This document shows, in pieces, positions 22,373 through 34,439 of a stretch of DNA of 64,000 nt (within the stretch, counting starts at the first letter, position 1; each line of letters starts with the position of its first letter). The stretch spans positions 9,498,401 through 9,562,400 of the forward strand of contig CM034405.1 of assembly GCA_019925095.2 (NCBI GenBank). Reading direction: 5' to 3'. The notes under the pieces were generated by a model that had not been told where the DNA came from, did no database searches, and worked only from the letters and a program-made list of their open reading frames with translations. This stretch comes from Dendrolimus kikuchii. Its lineage: Eukaryota; Arthropoda; Insecta; Lepidoptera; Lasiocampidae. Made by a program: the position numbers and the translations under genes.

Positions 22373-23689
22373 ATTGGCTTAACGGTCCGAATTCAGTTAC
22401 AGATTCTATTTCTTTTTATCCTGTATTTTTGAAATTATATCATTTAGAAACTCCGTCCAAATTTTTCCGTTGCTTAATGTGACTTTACTTATGAGCTTTT
22501 CATACTCAAAAGTAACGGGTATAACTGAATTCTTGTTTACTAGAGAAATGAGAGGCACAATACTATTAACACTAACTTGCAAAATGAATAGTGATGGATA
22601 TTTGTTTAATATTAGACATGTTGTTAGCAACTTAACACGTTTCGTGCAAATACCCATAATTTTGGATAAATAAAATTAAAGAAAGACTGAAAGACATATT
22701 TGACGATTACAACAACGCTAGATTTCTAGAATAATAAATAGAAGCACTTAATTTTTTAACAGATTATAATAAAAGAAAGCAGATTTTGAAATTTTGAACA
22801 CCGTTTTCAAGAAAAGAAGTTTGCACTCAGTAAATTGCTTTGCTGGAATTATTTTAGCCCCACCGCTGATTCCGTGGCAGCATCCGTCCTGATCTCAAAA
22901 ATATAAATTTCATACAAACGTTGATGTTATGAATATAGTTAATAATACACATTTTTATGAAATAAAAATAGCTTTGTATTTTTGTTAAACTCAACGGTGG
23001 TCTGCATCTTCTTTCGTTGGAATTGTTTGGAATCTCTTTCCCCGGCTTCAACTTGAGGCCAACGCCCTTCCGCTGGCGTGGGTTTGGAAACCTATAGAGC
23101 CATTTTTCGGTGGCCTTAGAAAACTCATTATCTAAACAAACTACACAACAAATTTACAAGCTGGAGTTTTCCCCAACATAGTCCGTTGCTCAGGAGTCTA
23201 CTTATGCATAAATTAAAGTTCCAGTCGCACTAATTTTTAATAATTGACGTGGAAAACGAAATATTAATTCGATACGTGTGATTCACAATACGATAGCCAT
23301 ACGATATCCAATAATTCAGAAAATTAACGTTTTCATAATTTTCTTTCGGTCACGGCATGTTGTTATTTGGGACAAGTGCACGCGAAACCGAGAGCCTTGC
23401 GTAGTTGCATCACTACACTTCGCCTTCGCCAATAATGCTTCTGCCTTTCCACGACGCTTTATTTACCACTATGAAATTTCAACGTGCTTCGTCCTTAAGG
23501 ATTCTATAATATTACCGATATTCTATAGTATACTATTATAAATGAAATGCGAATGATATAATTAAAGTTACCATATAGTGTTTGTCGGAAACTTGAAGGG
23601 TTGTTTTGCATTGAATATTTCCACAGTGCTGTGAAATGTGCTTTTTCGGCTATCCTGTTTGGCGTCAATGTCTCTTTTCTTTCACCTTC

Positions 23690-24070
23690 TCCCAATTATA
23701 TCCCAATATATATATTTAGGTCGGCATAATATGTCTTTTCCTTCCATATATAGAAGTCAGAATAGAGGAGTATCTATTACCTAGTACTATTTTGACATAC
23801 GTCCTCTGTCGGCCCACAAACCATCATATCATACTTCACACAATCCATCCATATCTTGTTTGGTCTACCTTTACATTTGTACCCATCAGTTAATCTTGCA
23901 GTGTAATACTCTTTTTGTCACTTGAATTTCTTCCCTCCTCATTACATATCCATACCATCTTAGTGTTCTTCCTCTCAATTTTTTATTCACGTGTGCAACT
24001 TTCAAAGATCTCCTTATGTACTCATTTCTCACCTTATCCATTCTTGTAGCCCGACAAATCCATCGCAGAT
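23690..24070 (-). pseudogene. C-terminal fragment of non-LTR reverse transcriptase (type 3), best copy
   Basis: From 24070 downward the minus strand reads LRWICRATRMDKVRNEYIRR, SLKVAHVNKKLRGRTLRWYG, YVMRREEIQVTKRVLH. After frameshifts it continues RPNKIWMDCVKYDMMVCGPT. This is the post-catalytic C-terminal region of an RTE-like element. The YADD-containing part is absent. Weaker relatives lie at 13019-13240, 41095-41300 and 57674-57858. Confidence 0.75.
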
Positions 24071-24188
24071 TTATATATCTGACCTTTTAGTTTTATGCTA
24101 TATTTATTCTTGTCCTTACATCCTTCTTTATTTTACAATTACACTTTGACTTCAATCAAAGATCTAAAATTTAGCTGTTATATGGTAT

Positions 24189-24445
24189 ATCCGTGCAAGA
24201 ACAGCAGGCAGGGCAGCTTGTCGTAAGAGGCGACAAAACAACTCAAAGCCAGGTGGTGGGGCATTTGCTCAACTGGATGGCTACCACCCCTGGTCTAGAG
24301 TATGCCGCCATAACAACCTTGAGTTGTGTTCCGGCATTAGTGATCAGGTTCCAGTCTCCCTTTAGAGAGCAGCAGCGCATTTATAGGACCTTTGGTGTTG
24401 TAAATGTCCATAGGCAATGGTAACCGCTTTCCATCAGGTGGGTTT
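24189..24445 (+). mobile_element. Family A repeat, copy 2, 3'-truncated
   Basis: CCGTGCAAGAACAGCAGGCA through GGCTACCACCCCTGGTCTAG and CTTTCCATCAGGTGGG. The AATAAA tail is missing and the head has a deletion. Confidence 0.8.
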
Positions 24446-24895
24446 CATCTGATACCTCTTTGTTTGAATATTATTTTAAAACTTGAACATTCATGAAAAC
24501 CTTAACGTTAACACCGATTAGATACAAGAATAATAATAATAATAAAAGAATAAGTTAGGAAAGTAAGTAAGTAATCATATAGGTAGGTTCCATGAATTCA
24601 CTAAATAATAGAGATCCGGTTACATGTCACAGTAAATTCTAACATTATTTATAAGTAAAATGAGATGAACATGCTTTAAAATGACATCTTACAAAATATC
24701 TTATTTTTAACATAGTAATTAATTTTTATTACTGTTTAAATAATAATGAATGCACCATTTGTACTGCTTTTACTTGTACTTATGACGTTTTACTTAAGAG
24801 CGCTCGTGCCAAATCTATGAGGTTTCAAAAAGTATCTCAGTCCTTGTAGTAAGTCTAGCCGTTTTCTTAACGAACATATGCCTTGCGTTACTCAC

Positions 24896-25027
24896 CTTTT
24901 GGCTTATTGAAAGCTTTCATCATGACTTTGATTCCCATGCCTGCGATGGCCGCCGCGCCTCCACTAATGATGTCTGCGGGCTCTTGAAGTCCGAATGCAC
25001 TGCCCGCCAGCAGGTTTATATCACCCA
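24896..25027 (-). CDS. pnt: Internal exon of an ETS-family factor, probable pointed orthologue (P2-type N-terminal region)
   Basis: Minus-strand exon of 132 nt, read from 25027 down to 24896. It follows a CAG acceptor (25030-25028) and ends at a strong donor, CCAAAAG then gtgagt. The frame is open throughout and encodes about 44 residues, including GDINLLAGSAFG, EPADIISGGAAAIAG and MMKAFNKPK. It begins with two bases of a split codon and ends with one, and that last G joins the AC that opens the exon at 11366 to make an Asp codon (KPK-D-IPSQV). The exon carries no recognised domain of its own and lies just before the MAPK site and PNT domain, as expected for the unstructured N-terminal part of a nuclear Ets activator downstream of Ras/MAPK. 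GC content is clearly higher than in the flanks. The polypyrimidine tract before the acceptor is weak, so the exon could begin elsewhere, or translation could begin at an internal Met (GMGIK). The phase match with the next exon is the best support. The family assignment comes from the downstream exon. Confidence 0.75.
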
Positions 25028-25675
25028 CTGTCCTTTTATCACTTATTTTTATATATACAAATATAAAGTACTTTTACAGATAACTTAGTATTTAAATAAG
25101 ATCAATTAATATCACACTGTTTCTTCATACATGATTGTCCAATGTCCACGTCAGTCTATACACTCTTCGCTATTTTTCATTTTGTCAAAATGCTATTATC
25201 ACGTCACTGTTGTAAAGTTCATATCTTTTGTGATATTATTCGTTGTTCGAAGATTTCAATTGTAGTTTCTAGAGGATACAGTTTGGTTAACATTTGCATT
25301 TCACCCCCGTTGGATTTTTACGTCATGAGATAAATATTTAAGCCATTATTAAACATATTTATAAGTATATAATATAACGTGTGCAATGGTGCTAGTTTTT
25401 TTGCTGAAAGTTATTGATGAATTAAATCTATTTATGCTTCAACATAACCCTAAATATTTAATATAATGTGTAGATATTATTGAACAATAGGCTGCCTTAT
25501 CGCCCATAACGATGTCTTTCGAGTAATCATAAATTGATCTTAACTAAAGAATATAATATATAAGTGGTTTGAATTTGAAGAAAAAATTACACGTTCTTCA
25601 TCTAAAGTCTTGATGACATTAACTCCGCAAGTGGATGGCTTTAAGGAAACTTGATAACATGATACTAACAATGGT

Positions 25676-25705
25676 CGGAATATAGTTAAGTCTAACTATA
25701 TTCCG
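25676..25705. repeat. Perfect 13-bp hairpin
   Basis: CGGAATATAGTTA (25676-25688) and its exact reverse complement (25693-25705) are separated by AGTC. Confidence 0.85.
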
Positions 25706-25994
25706 TCTAAAGTCTTGAATTTAGTCAAATTCAACGATATATTTCTACGATAGTGAGCATTATGTTTTTTTTTGTTGCAAACATACTGTAGTTATAAGTT
25801 AGCTATAAGTTACAAAGTAGTGATAATGAGTATTCAATTAGTATGTAAAGAATATGTTAACAAAAAAATATATAGAAAAGAAACCCTTCTGCCTCAAACA
25901 GAGACAGAGGAGGAAGTGAATAAAAACACGATATATTCCTCAAATATAAAATGTTGGGGTTTATCTAAAATGTAGATTCATCGTTTATTGGACT

Positions 25995-26252
25995 TATTTG
26001 ATATGGTCTACTTCCCCCTCTCCCTATCGTATCTTGCATATCCCATTATTCTATTTTAATCCCATATCTCATCCTCTCTGTCCCATCCCTCCTGTCCGAT
26101 TCGTCTATCTTATCCCTCTATTTTATCATATTAATCCTATTTTAAAGGCTAATAACGAGTTGCCTTTGTTCCACTTCTATAAGCGACGGTAACCTGTTTT
26201 CATTAGCTGGGCCGTTTGCCTGTTTACCAATTTCGCAATAAAAAAAAAATAG
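25995..26252 (+). repeat. LINE/SINE 3'-end repeat, second copy of the 2510-2935 type
   Basis: GGTCTACTTCCCCCTCTCCC, CCCATCCCTCCTGTCC, AAGGCTAATAACGAGTTGCC, GCGACGGTAACC, AGCTGGGCCGTTTGCCTGTT and CAATAAAAAAAAAA in the same order as 2640-2935. Confidence 0.6.
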
Positions 26253-27780
26253 CATTATTATGCTGGTATATAGGCACTCTTATCATAAGATAATTAAATA
26301 ACCCTCCATAATGTGCAACCTTGCGTCGGTACAAATTTTAAAATTGTGCTATACATTCCCACAGGTGCTACAACGATCCGACACAGCCGCTTCCGGCCCG
26401 GTACCCTAGTTACCCCGGTTTCGCGCCTCCCCACACTCGCTTGTTCGCTGTTACAACCCCACTAGATGAGGGCTTCAAAGTGTTTCCCACATAGACCAAT
26501 TAAGCATAACGGAAAATTTCGTTAACTTTGCATCGAGACAAATTAGTAAAGTGAATGCATTTAGGTCAATTTCAAACTTGAAAGTTCATAACGTTTGAAA
26601 TCCAGATCACTAATAAATTATTATTTGTTTTGTTTCATTTGTTTGCTTTTGTTGGTAATTTGACAGTTATTAAAAGAAAGCACAAAACTATGTATTTCGA
26701 TATAATTGAGGATATATTTAACAATTTAATATTTATGCAGAATCTAATTTATTTATATTCTGAGATAAAGTAGGAAAGATAAAAACAAAGCAAGAAGCGT
26801 CGTGTCAGATTACGCAAAGTGAAATTTTTCATAGTGGGGACGAACATAAAACATTTTGCTATTTGGCTCTCTAAAGTATAATAAAAAAAAGCAAAGTAAC
26901 TTGTGCTATTAAAATATACATACATTTGAATAAATTAAAAGTAAATATATTTTAATTATCAATTGATATTTAATATCATGTGGGCATAAAAAAAAGCTCT
27001 TTGCATTTTAATTACATTCGTGCCTCTATCAATATCTTCTGTTTGTAGGATAAATAATAATCTATTTAAAAAAATAAACTTAAATAACACTGCATCACAA
27101 GTTGATGAAAATGTTTTAGGGTCGATATTGATAGAGTTCAAGGGTTAAGCACCAGTAAACATCTTCATTGTGTGATTCATTGATATTAAAAAGGGTTGAA
27201 ATCATTTTGTACGGTTATTGAAAACATAATATTGAGCATCATCAAATTCTTAATCATTAATCATTTGTTTAAAACTATTTCATTCATAACATTTCTCTAA
27301 ACTTTTTATCAGTTCCCATGATCACCGTAGTTATGCCAGTTTTAAAAATGGCCTCAGATTGTTATCTGCTTAGTAATCGGTTTCTCGTAATGTTTTCTGA
27401 TAGCTGTTTTTGCTGGATTTATTATTTATTCTTCCCGGTATGTATTCGGATTCAAAGAATATCTGTTAAAAAGGCAATTATTGAATGTAAAATTATAGGT
27501 GTAGTTGGTTGTTACTGACTCACGATGATGTACTTATGTACACGACTATACGAGGATGCCTCCTACTTAATCTAACTAACTCTGCGATGATGGGGGCGAC
27601 GAATTGCCTCTAATAAAAGTCACATTAAGGACACTATTGGTCTTAATAATTGACAAATAACTACGGGATATGGATTCCTTTTCCATACACAGTGGTATTA
27701 TTACAAATTTGTTAATCAAAAAGATAATAGATGCTTCGATGGGGTCCTAAGGCATTCAGTCTCTACAAATACTAGATTAG

Positions 27781-28022
27781 TATCTTCTTCTTTAGCCAAC
27801 TAATGTCCACTGCTGGACGTAGGCTTTCCCAAGTTTGCGCCACATATCCCAATTTCTCGCTTTTCTCATCCAGCCCCTACCGGCGACCGTCCGCAGACCG
27901 TCGATCCACCGGACTGGAGGGCGTCCTACGCTACGCCTACCAAGACGCAGTCTCCTCTTCAGGGCATGTTTCCTCCATCACCCGTCGGTCCTGCGACAGA
28001 CGTGACCGCCCCACTGCCATTT
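27781..28022 (-). pseudogene. C-terminal fragment of non-LTR reverse transcriptase (type 4), one internal stop
   Basis: Minus strand 28022 to 27792 is a single frame of 77 codons broken by one TGA: KWQWGGHVCRRTDG, stop, then SVGRPPVRWIDGLRTVAGRG, WMRKARNWDMWRKLGKAYVQ, QWTLVG and a natural stop. The WQW.GH...GRPP.RW.D and YVQQWT patterns belong to another RTE-like lineage. An AGAAGAAGATAC tail follows the stop. The TGA probably arose from CGA by a single change. Confidence 0.75.
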
Positions 28023-28469
28023 CAAATTTCTAATTTTGTGAGCTTTTTATATTGTTACATACTGACACAGAAATGCGCACACCTGCAGGTCGTAAAACGC
28101 AGTTTTATTGCCACCGCGTTTAGGAATTCTTTTTTTTACTTTGTGTTTAGAATTTGTAGTTCAGAAAAACATGCTATTGTTTTTCTACTTCTTTTATGGC
28201 CGTCATTAGCATCAAACTAATCCTTGCTTGTCAGGTGTGCGGATTAACTCGGTGAACACGGTCTTTTGTTCTATTATACAGTTCAGTATAAAACAATGAC
28301 CGAACGGAGGGGTGAGGCAGTCAAGCGACGATTACGATACTAGCAAGACGTGTGTAGTACTTTTGATTAGCGATATAGTGACAGACATTGCGCGTGTGTG
28401 AATCGTGTAGTTTTACTGGTTGTATCCAGTATATTTGTACCTGTTTTGTACCTGTTTGTACAGTTCTAG

Positions 28470-28560
28470 TAAACTGTATAGTAATTCCACCGGCATTTTT
28501 AATTCGAGTCCTGTGTAGCTCGTAACAATATTATAGATTAGTATATTGAATAATATTGTA
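28470..28560 (+). repeat. Unclassified repeat end (family G), copy 1
   Basis: TAATTCCACCGGCATTTTTA and GCTCGTAACAATATTATAG match 59925-59992 in order. This may be the end of an LTR or LINE. Confidence 0.35.
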
Positions 28561-29534
28561 CATAATAAAAATATGACAGAATTACATTCAGAGTACATGC
28601 AATAAACATATTTGCTTACATTGTGTGAATAATCAATTTCTTTTGTGTCATAAGTAGCTGGTTTCAATAAGCCTAGTTGAGTTGTCCAATCCAATATTGG
28701 AGGACAATAGTGAAATCACGCGCGCTGCCCGAGGCACAGTGCGTAAAGCGAAATACGAGTGTATGATTAACAGAAGTCAGTCGGACGGACCGATGAACCT
28801 CCGAAACGAGATTCGTTTAATTTACGACCCAAATCATGGCCACTCTGTGTGATCTTTGGATTGGATCTGTCATAAACAAGTCGCGAGAGTCATCAAACTA
28901 TTTCAACTCATTAATTCTCTTTAATGGCAAGACATATAGAAATGGTGCGCATTTTTACTCTTGTAAACGTCGTAACGTTCGTATCAATATATATATAATT
29001 TTTTTAGAATAGATAATATCACGTACTCTGATAAGTTGTAAGATTGAATTTTAAATGAGGAATAAGAGTCATTAATTCATTTTGAAGTAATTTCCATTCT
29101 GTATTTGGTTTAAGACTCTTGTTGCCGCAAAAAGTCGAAATAAGTGGTAAACAACAATTTACCAAAAATAAAAATCATAAATCTTCACTACATGAGACAT
29201 AACGTATGGTAGTTTTTTCGTGATTTTTCATAGTTACTTTTAGTTAAGAAAAATCACCAAATTGTCTCCAAACTATTGACATGAAAACATTTTTATCGAA
29301 ACAGGATAAAAAAATATCTACATATTTATAAAAGAGAGAAAAAAATGGCTTTATTTATTTTTTAGATTTGATTTTATTTTATTCATAATAAAATAATAAC
29401 GCATCTGAAAGACGATCGCGTCGAAGTAATCCCTTTTATCGTTCGAAAAATCGGCACAGAAAAATCCTCAAGGAAGTTGGCGTTGCCAGAAGCCTTAAAA
29501 TATATAGTAAGGTTGTTTTATAATATATACTTTA

Positions 29535-29756
29535 AGTAGATGCGTCCGCAGTTTCACCCGCGTGGTGTTGGAACATCGTTATATTTTGGATAACTCACAC
29601 TATATCTTAATAAATTATAGCCTATGTTATTCTGATGTGTAACCTATATCATTGTAAAGTTTCATCAAAATCTATTCACTACTTTTTGCGTGAAAGAGTA
29701 ACAAAGATACATCCATACATTCTTACGAACTTTCGCGTTTATAATGTTAGTAAGGA
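29535..29756 (-). mobile_element. Helitron-like repeat, 3' end degraded
   Basis: Minus-strand start TCCTTACTAACATTATAAAC after A, then GTTACTCTTTCACGCAAAAA and a CCACGCGGGTGAAACTGCGG hairpin region near the end. The final CTRR is not preserved (CTAC). Confidence 0.6.
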
Positions 29757-29976
29757 TTGGCTTGAATCGTCTGGTGTTATAACTGTATAAAATATATTTG
29801 TTAATATACATTGATTTTATATACATATTTTACGTATTAATTTCAGTTTGGAATTATATATACATATGTTAGTATATAATTATATAGTATAGCCCAATTG
29901 TGAAACTCTAAATACTAGGCCCTAACGGTTTTTGTTCCTTATTTTGGACTTATTTCTTACCCTTTGTTTACATTAT

Positions 29977-30116
29977 GCCCACTTCTACGGCGGCAGGAAG
30001 GAAAGTGGCTAGGGAAGTGGGCAGCGCGAGTATCCAAGATTTAAATGTAGCGTTTTAGCACACTCACGGTGCCTATTTTCCTCGACACTTTCCTTCTTGC
30101 TGCCGTGGTATTGGGC
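29977..30116. mobile_element. Foldback MITE, copy 1 (140 bp)
   Basis: GCCCACTTCTACGGCGGCAG at the left and the reverse complement of CTGCCGTGGTATTGGGC at the right. Both arms run into GGAAGGAAAGTG. The arms make up nearly half of the element. A related foldback lies at 37737-37859. Confidence 0.6.
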
Positions 30117-31455
30117 AAAATAGAACTTGTTTATATTTGTTTAATTTCAGTTCAGGCTATTATATCTATAGGGTCATTTGTTATTGAGTGGTTTTAAACG
30201 TCAGATTGAGTTTTGATTCAGTGATATAAAATATTTGTCTATGCTTAAATCTGATCCCATAGGTAGTTAAAATACAGTCACCGAGTTTGTGGTTGAGTAG
30301 TTAATCATGTGGTATATAGCTCAGATTGTTCGGGTCTCGGGTCAACTAACTCGATTGTCGCGCCCAATTTGTCCCCTACACGGCTTAATAAAACCAACCA
30401 TATCATGTTAGGTTTATTTTATTGTGTGCTACGAAACAATCGGGAGCCGTCCAACATTTTTACATTTCAAATTGCTTTTTGTGGTTTTACCGGTTATTTA
30501 GTGATTTTACTCGTTTTGTCTATGAAAACAATACAAGGAAATGGAGACTAAAATTCTGTACACTTTTAAAGAATGACAAAATATAGTAATTAAATCAATA
30601 GAACAGATGATTATGCACCCGGGTCTCATAGTATATTCATCAATAATGTGGATTTGAATTTTGGTAATAAATCATGCACAGCTTAGGTAGTTTTTTACCC
30701 GATTATTACGAATTTTTTTTTGAGAAATATACAATATTAAGATTATCAGTGCCTGAAAGTCGCTAAGAGAGTCTCCGTACTAGTTGGTTTGTATTCGGAA
30801 AATACAAGCCAAAAAGAGTTTTACGCATACGACATAGGGCGTCAGTGATATCATTCTTGCCGGTATTATACTTGCAAAATTCGTGCAGACTTGCGTGGGG
30901 ATTACCTAATTCTTTATAAATATATTTTTTTCATCTTCCTTTCTAAAATAAGGAGGCTTATTCCTAGCAGTGGAACATTTATGAGTTCATATTATATTAG
31001 CATGGTAATAACAACACGCTACCAATAAATAGTGGCAGGTTGGTTTATTTGGGCCCCCTTTGTAACTGGTTTTATTAGTTTATGAGGTAAGATAATTGAA
31101 ATAAATCTTCGTGAGGTAATATTTGTGAATCTTATCTTTGTAGACATTAATATGCATATTAATTGCAATTAAGTTATTCTAATTAGTGCTTTTGGCCTGA
31201 AGCTTGTCGCATTTATAGCTGTTGGACTAATAAGACTAAAGACTTTTTATTATTCAACAAACATTCAACACGGTAGCTAATGTTCATTAAATAAATTGAT
31301 ATTTCAAATATTATCAGAAGAGTCAGTGTAAAATGTCTTAATCGTGTTACACTGATTTAAAAAAAGACGGTATATTACACATTACAATAATAACATTTGC
31401 CCTGGGTTGAATTTTAGTAGGAATCAAATCAAGCCAAAATATATGCACTTGTCAC

Positions 31456-31480
31456 GACCATATATATATATATATATATG
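31456..31480. repeat. AT microsatellite
   Basis: Short uninterrupted AT run. Confidence 0.85.
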
Positions 31481-31483
31481 TTC

Positions 31484-31985
31484 AGAGAAAAGGCCCGGTA
31501 AGAATACTTTCCGTCATGACTATAGGTGAATACACTAACGAGCCTACAGCCCCGACATGGGACGTAACGAAGAACGAACGAACGGCCAGGTGTTTTAGTG
31601 GATATCCCCAACTATGACGTTGGAATAGCATTCTTGCGGGGGTGCTAGTACCAGGACTCGCGGAGGGGCTATGTCATATACCCGTGGCTGTGGCATAAGG
31701 CGAAGGAACGAACACCGAGGGGTTTTAGTGGCTATCCCCGACCGTGATGAGACAATAGCACTTATGCCTTATGGTCCTAGTACCACCCCGAGACTTGGCA
31801 AATTTCACACACCGGTCGCGACTCCCCTCGCAGCTGATGGCCGTCAATGGGATTTTCCCTCTTAAAAAAAGGGGGGTTATAGTGCCACCCCGACGAGGCC
31901 AAATCCACACGCCCCACCGAGGTTTCCCTGCGGTGGTATGTCATCAAGCGAATTTCCCCTGGATAAAAAAAAGAATATTTTAAAA
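31484..31985 (+). repeat. GC-richer unclassified repeat with an internal 130-bp duplication
   Basis: TTTTAGTGGATATCCCC (31593) and TTTTAGTGGCTATCCCC (31723) mark two diverged units about 130 bp apart. Each contains GACAATAGCA- or GGAATAGCA-type and CTAGTACCA blocks. The right end is CCTGGATAAAAAAAAGAATA, so this is probably a retroelement 3' region. Confidence 0.45.
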
Positions 31986-32055
31986 TAACAAATAGTAAGA
32001 GAATTACACTATACTGCTCACTAACTATTTACACTAATAGCGTATATTACACTAA

Positions 32056-32728
32056 GGCCCATAGCACACGGCGTATTTTAAACGCGCAGTCGACGCGCAG
32101 ATGACGCGCGTATACGCGCTTCAAAAGAGATTCGAACGAACCTTGTAACCCTAAGCACACGAGGTGATCGTGAAGCACGCGTCTACTGCGCGTATACGGG
32201 CAGATACAGCGATAGAGACGCGTTGTAGTTGCTCGTAGTTTCTACGTTTTGATCAGATCAGTTCAGTTGTATAATGGCGTCGGTTGAGACTACACTGCTT
32301 ACGCTGGCTTTAGCACTGTTTTTAAAAAGAAAAAAACTTAAAAATAAGCGAATCTATTGGATAGACCCATTTACGAGTGAAAGAAGATTGTGTGGTCATT
32401 ACAACACCACATTTACAAAGTTGGTAAAACATAGAAGATGGGACTTTTTTTCTAAATGTTATCGAATGTCGTATTCGTCATTCCAAGAACTTCTTTTGAT
32501 ACTAAAACCGAAGTTAACTCGTCAAAATACAGTAATGAGATCATGTCCTGCGCCCCTTCGTACGCGCTTCAAACGAGTAGCAAACGCGCTTCACACGCGC
32601 GTTTGTATCGCGTTTTTCGCGTGTTTATATCTATACAAACGCAAAAATCGGCATCTACGGCGCAGACGACGCGCGTTCCTGAAACACGCGTCGTCTGCGC
32701 GTTTAAAATACGCCGTGTGCTAGGGGCC
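32056..32728 (+). mobile_element. PIF/Harbinger deletion derivative (MITE) with intact ends and TAA duplication
   Basis: The 5' end GGCCCATAGCACACGGCGTA and the reverse complement of the 3' end, GGCCCCTAGCACACGGCGTA, begin inverted repeats of about 42 bp with two mismatches. TAA flanks both sides (32053-32055 and 32729-32731), the three-base duplication typical of Harbinger elements. Subterminal GAAGCGCG/CGCGCTTC motifs recur near both ends and are likely transposase-binding sites. The interior keeps the start of a transposase gene (next entry). The 673-bp length shows that most of the autonomous element is deleted. Confidence 0.85.
32274..32723 (+). pseudogene. N-terminal remnant of a Harbinger (HARBI1-like) transposase
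   Basis: An open frame of 149 codons starts at an ATG inside the Harbinger-type element. Residues 1-90 look like the N-terminal region of HARBI1-like transposases: a basic stretch (FLKRKKLKNKR), RIYWIDPFTSERRLCGHYNT, then FFSKCYRMSYSSFQELLLIL, LKPKLTRQNTVMR. The family pattern is YW.HP...R...G.F...V...R.D...F..YFRMS...F..LL..+.P.I...+T.MR. Beyond about residue 92 the frame runs into the right inverted-repeat region (Arg/His-rich, non-homologous), marking an internal deletion. The DDE catalytic domain is gone, so it cannot transpose DNA itself. A stable product is unlikely. Confidence 0.75.
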
Positions 32729-34042
32729 TAATAAATATTATATTAGATCTTACTTCATTGCATTAAAGTTCGAAATGATGTAAATAATAAGAGCAATTAC
32801 AAGACCTTCTATTTTCAAAACGCCGTATCTTACAGTGGTCAATATTATTTTAGATCTTATTGTATTGCAATAAAGTTCGAAATTGTATAATAACATATAG
32901 CGGTTAGCATTTTTACTTTAGCTTTTAATTTTTTTTCGTATAGCTCCTATTCGCCGACTAACGTGCGATAACGAACTTCGTTCGAGTAAAGTTTTACATA
33001 CGAAATCAAATTAAGGACCAGATACTCTTCTATTTTATCCTTAGTGTGGCAGTTTGCTTAGGGCTGCCCACTTATTCTGTTAAGTATTTGCGCAAATATT
33101 ACAAATATCTTTATTTAAGTACATATACGAGTATGTAACGCAGCCTCTAAACCACGTAATAGAATCTGTGTGCAAGACACAGGCAGTTGGGTGTCAAATC
33201 AATTGTAGGGTGAGATGGGATCAAGTGGGGTCAGGACTCGACCTACCTTACATATTCCCCGACTTACAAAATAATGGACACCCGCATATTCGAAGTTATC
33301 TATTCGGACAAACTAATTCTGTTATACGTTTAATATTTCTAAATTAAGTGGATTTATGAAACAGCAGGGGGGTGTTTCAGTGCGGCGAAAAGTAGTTCAA
33401 ATGACATTTGATTATTATTTTTATGATGAAAACATAAAAACCAATCTAAAAATAATTTAAGTAGTCAACTATAATCAGATTATGACTAAAACATTATTAT
33501 GCAGTCTTTGTGTACGGTTTTCGCATTTTATACTCCTCTTTACTAAACTTGTCAAATTAGAAGGGTTGAATAAGAATAATTCACAGATGTCTAAGTATTG
33601 CAATTCATATATGTCTATGTAGGGGAGTTTGATACTCAAATCAACAGGATACTTTTTATCAATTTACAAAACTTCTTTGGTTTGAATGTGGTAAGTTATG
33701 ACATTAATAATTCTAATGAGTCAAATAAGGCATTCATAGCTGCTTGAACAGCAATTAAAATGTTTTTCATGATATTTTAAGCTAACAAGTGTTTATGATA
33801 TCCATTGTTCTATGTGAACTGCTTTATGGTTTATTATAAAATTTATCAGCGAGTGAAGTGACGTAGTGGATGTTGACCGTTGACTTATGTGAGCTTCAAG
33901 CCTATAACAGGCAGAAGATAATACTGGCCCAAAAGGTAGTAGAAGAGTTCCTCAAAGAACAAACAGAGGAAGTCGGAGGACAAGAAGGAGTGGAATTTTG
34001 GGCACATTTTGAGTTTTTGAGACCCAGCGGGTAGTTTTTTTA

Positions 34043-34278
34043 ATTTTTTTTTTATTGCAGGAGATCAGCAGACAGGCAGACGGCCCACTTGATGGAAAGC
34101 GGTTACCATCGCCTATGGACATTTGCAACAGCAAAGTTGTTACAAATGCGCTGCTGCTCTCTTAAGGGAAATTGGAACCTGGTCACTAATGCCGGAACAC
34201 AACTCAAGGTTGTTATGGCGACATACTTTAGACCAGGGGTGGTAGCCATCCAGTCGGGCAAATGCCCTACCACCTGGC
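34043..34278 (-). mobile_element. Family A repeat, copy 3, truncated at its 5' end
   Basis: Reverse complement of the family A 3' two-thirds, with poly-T at the low end. The high end carries an extra AGTAGTAAAATCTG block that also occurs in the copy at 52071-52388. Confidence 0.8.
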
Positions 34279-34439
34279 AAAGGAGTAGTAAAATCTGCCA
34301 TAATAATATACTCTAAGTAAGAAGGTTCTTGAAGTACTATGTATTGAAAACATTTCATTGACATGCATACATCCAATTAGTCTCATGTTTTTCACTTTGG
34401 CCTGAGAACTGGTTAGTTCTCGCGGCGTGTATCAATAAA

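Larger units (their letters stand above)
11367..24895 (-). other. pnt: 13.5 kb intron between the two pnt-like exons
   Basis: This interval is bounded by a donor at 24895 and an acceptor at 11367, both phase 1. It contains repeat fragments concentrated at 11968-13240, 16220-17462 and 21868-24445. Stretches in which nothing was recognised: 11367-11967, 13240-16219, 18237-19602, 19980-20582 and 22373-23670. The 13480-13620 stretch is richer in GC and GT dinucleotides than its surroundings but gives no supported exon. The 16020-16140 stretch has a 10-bp inverted pair (16058-16067 and 16117-16126). Confidence 0.75.
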
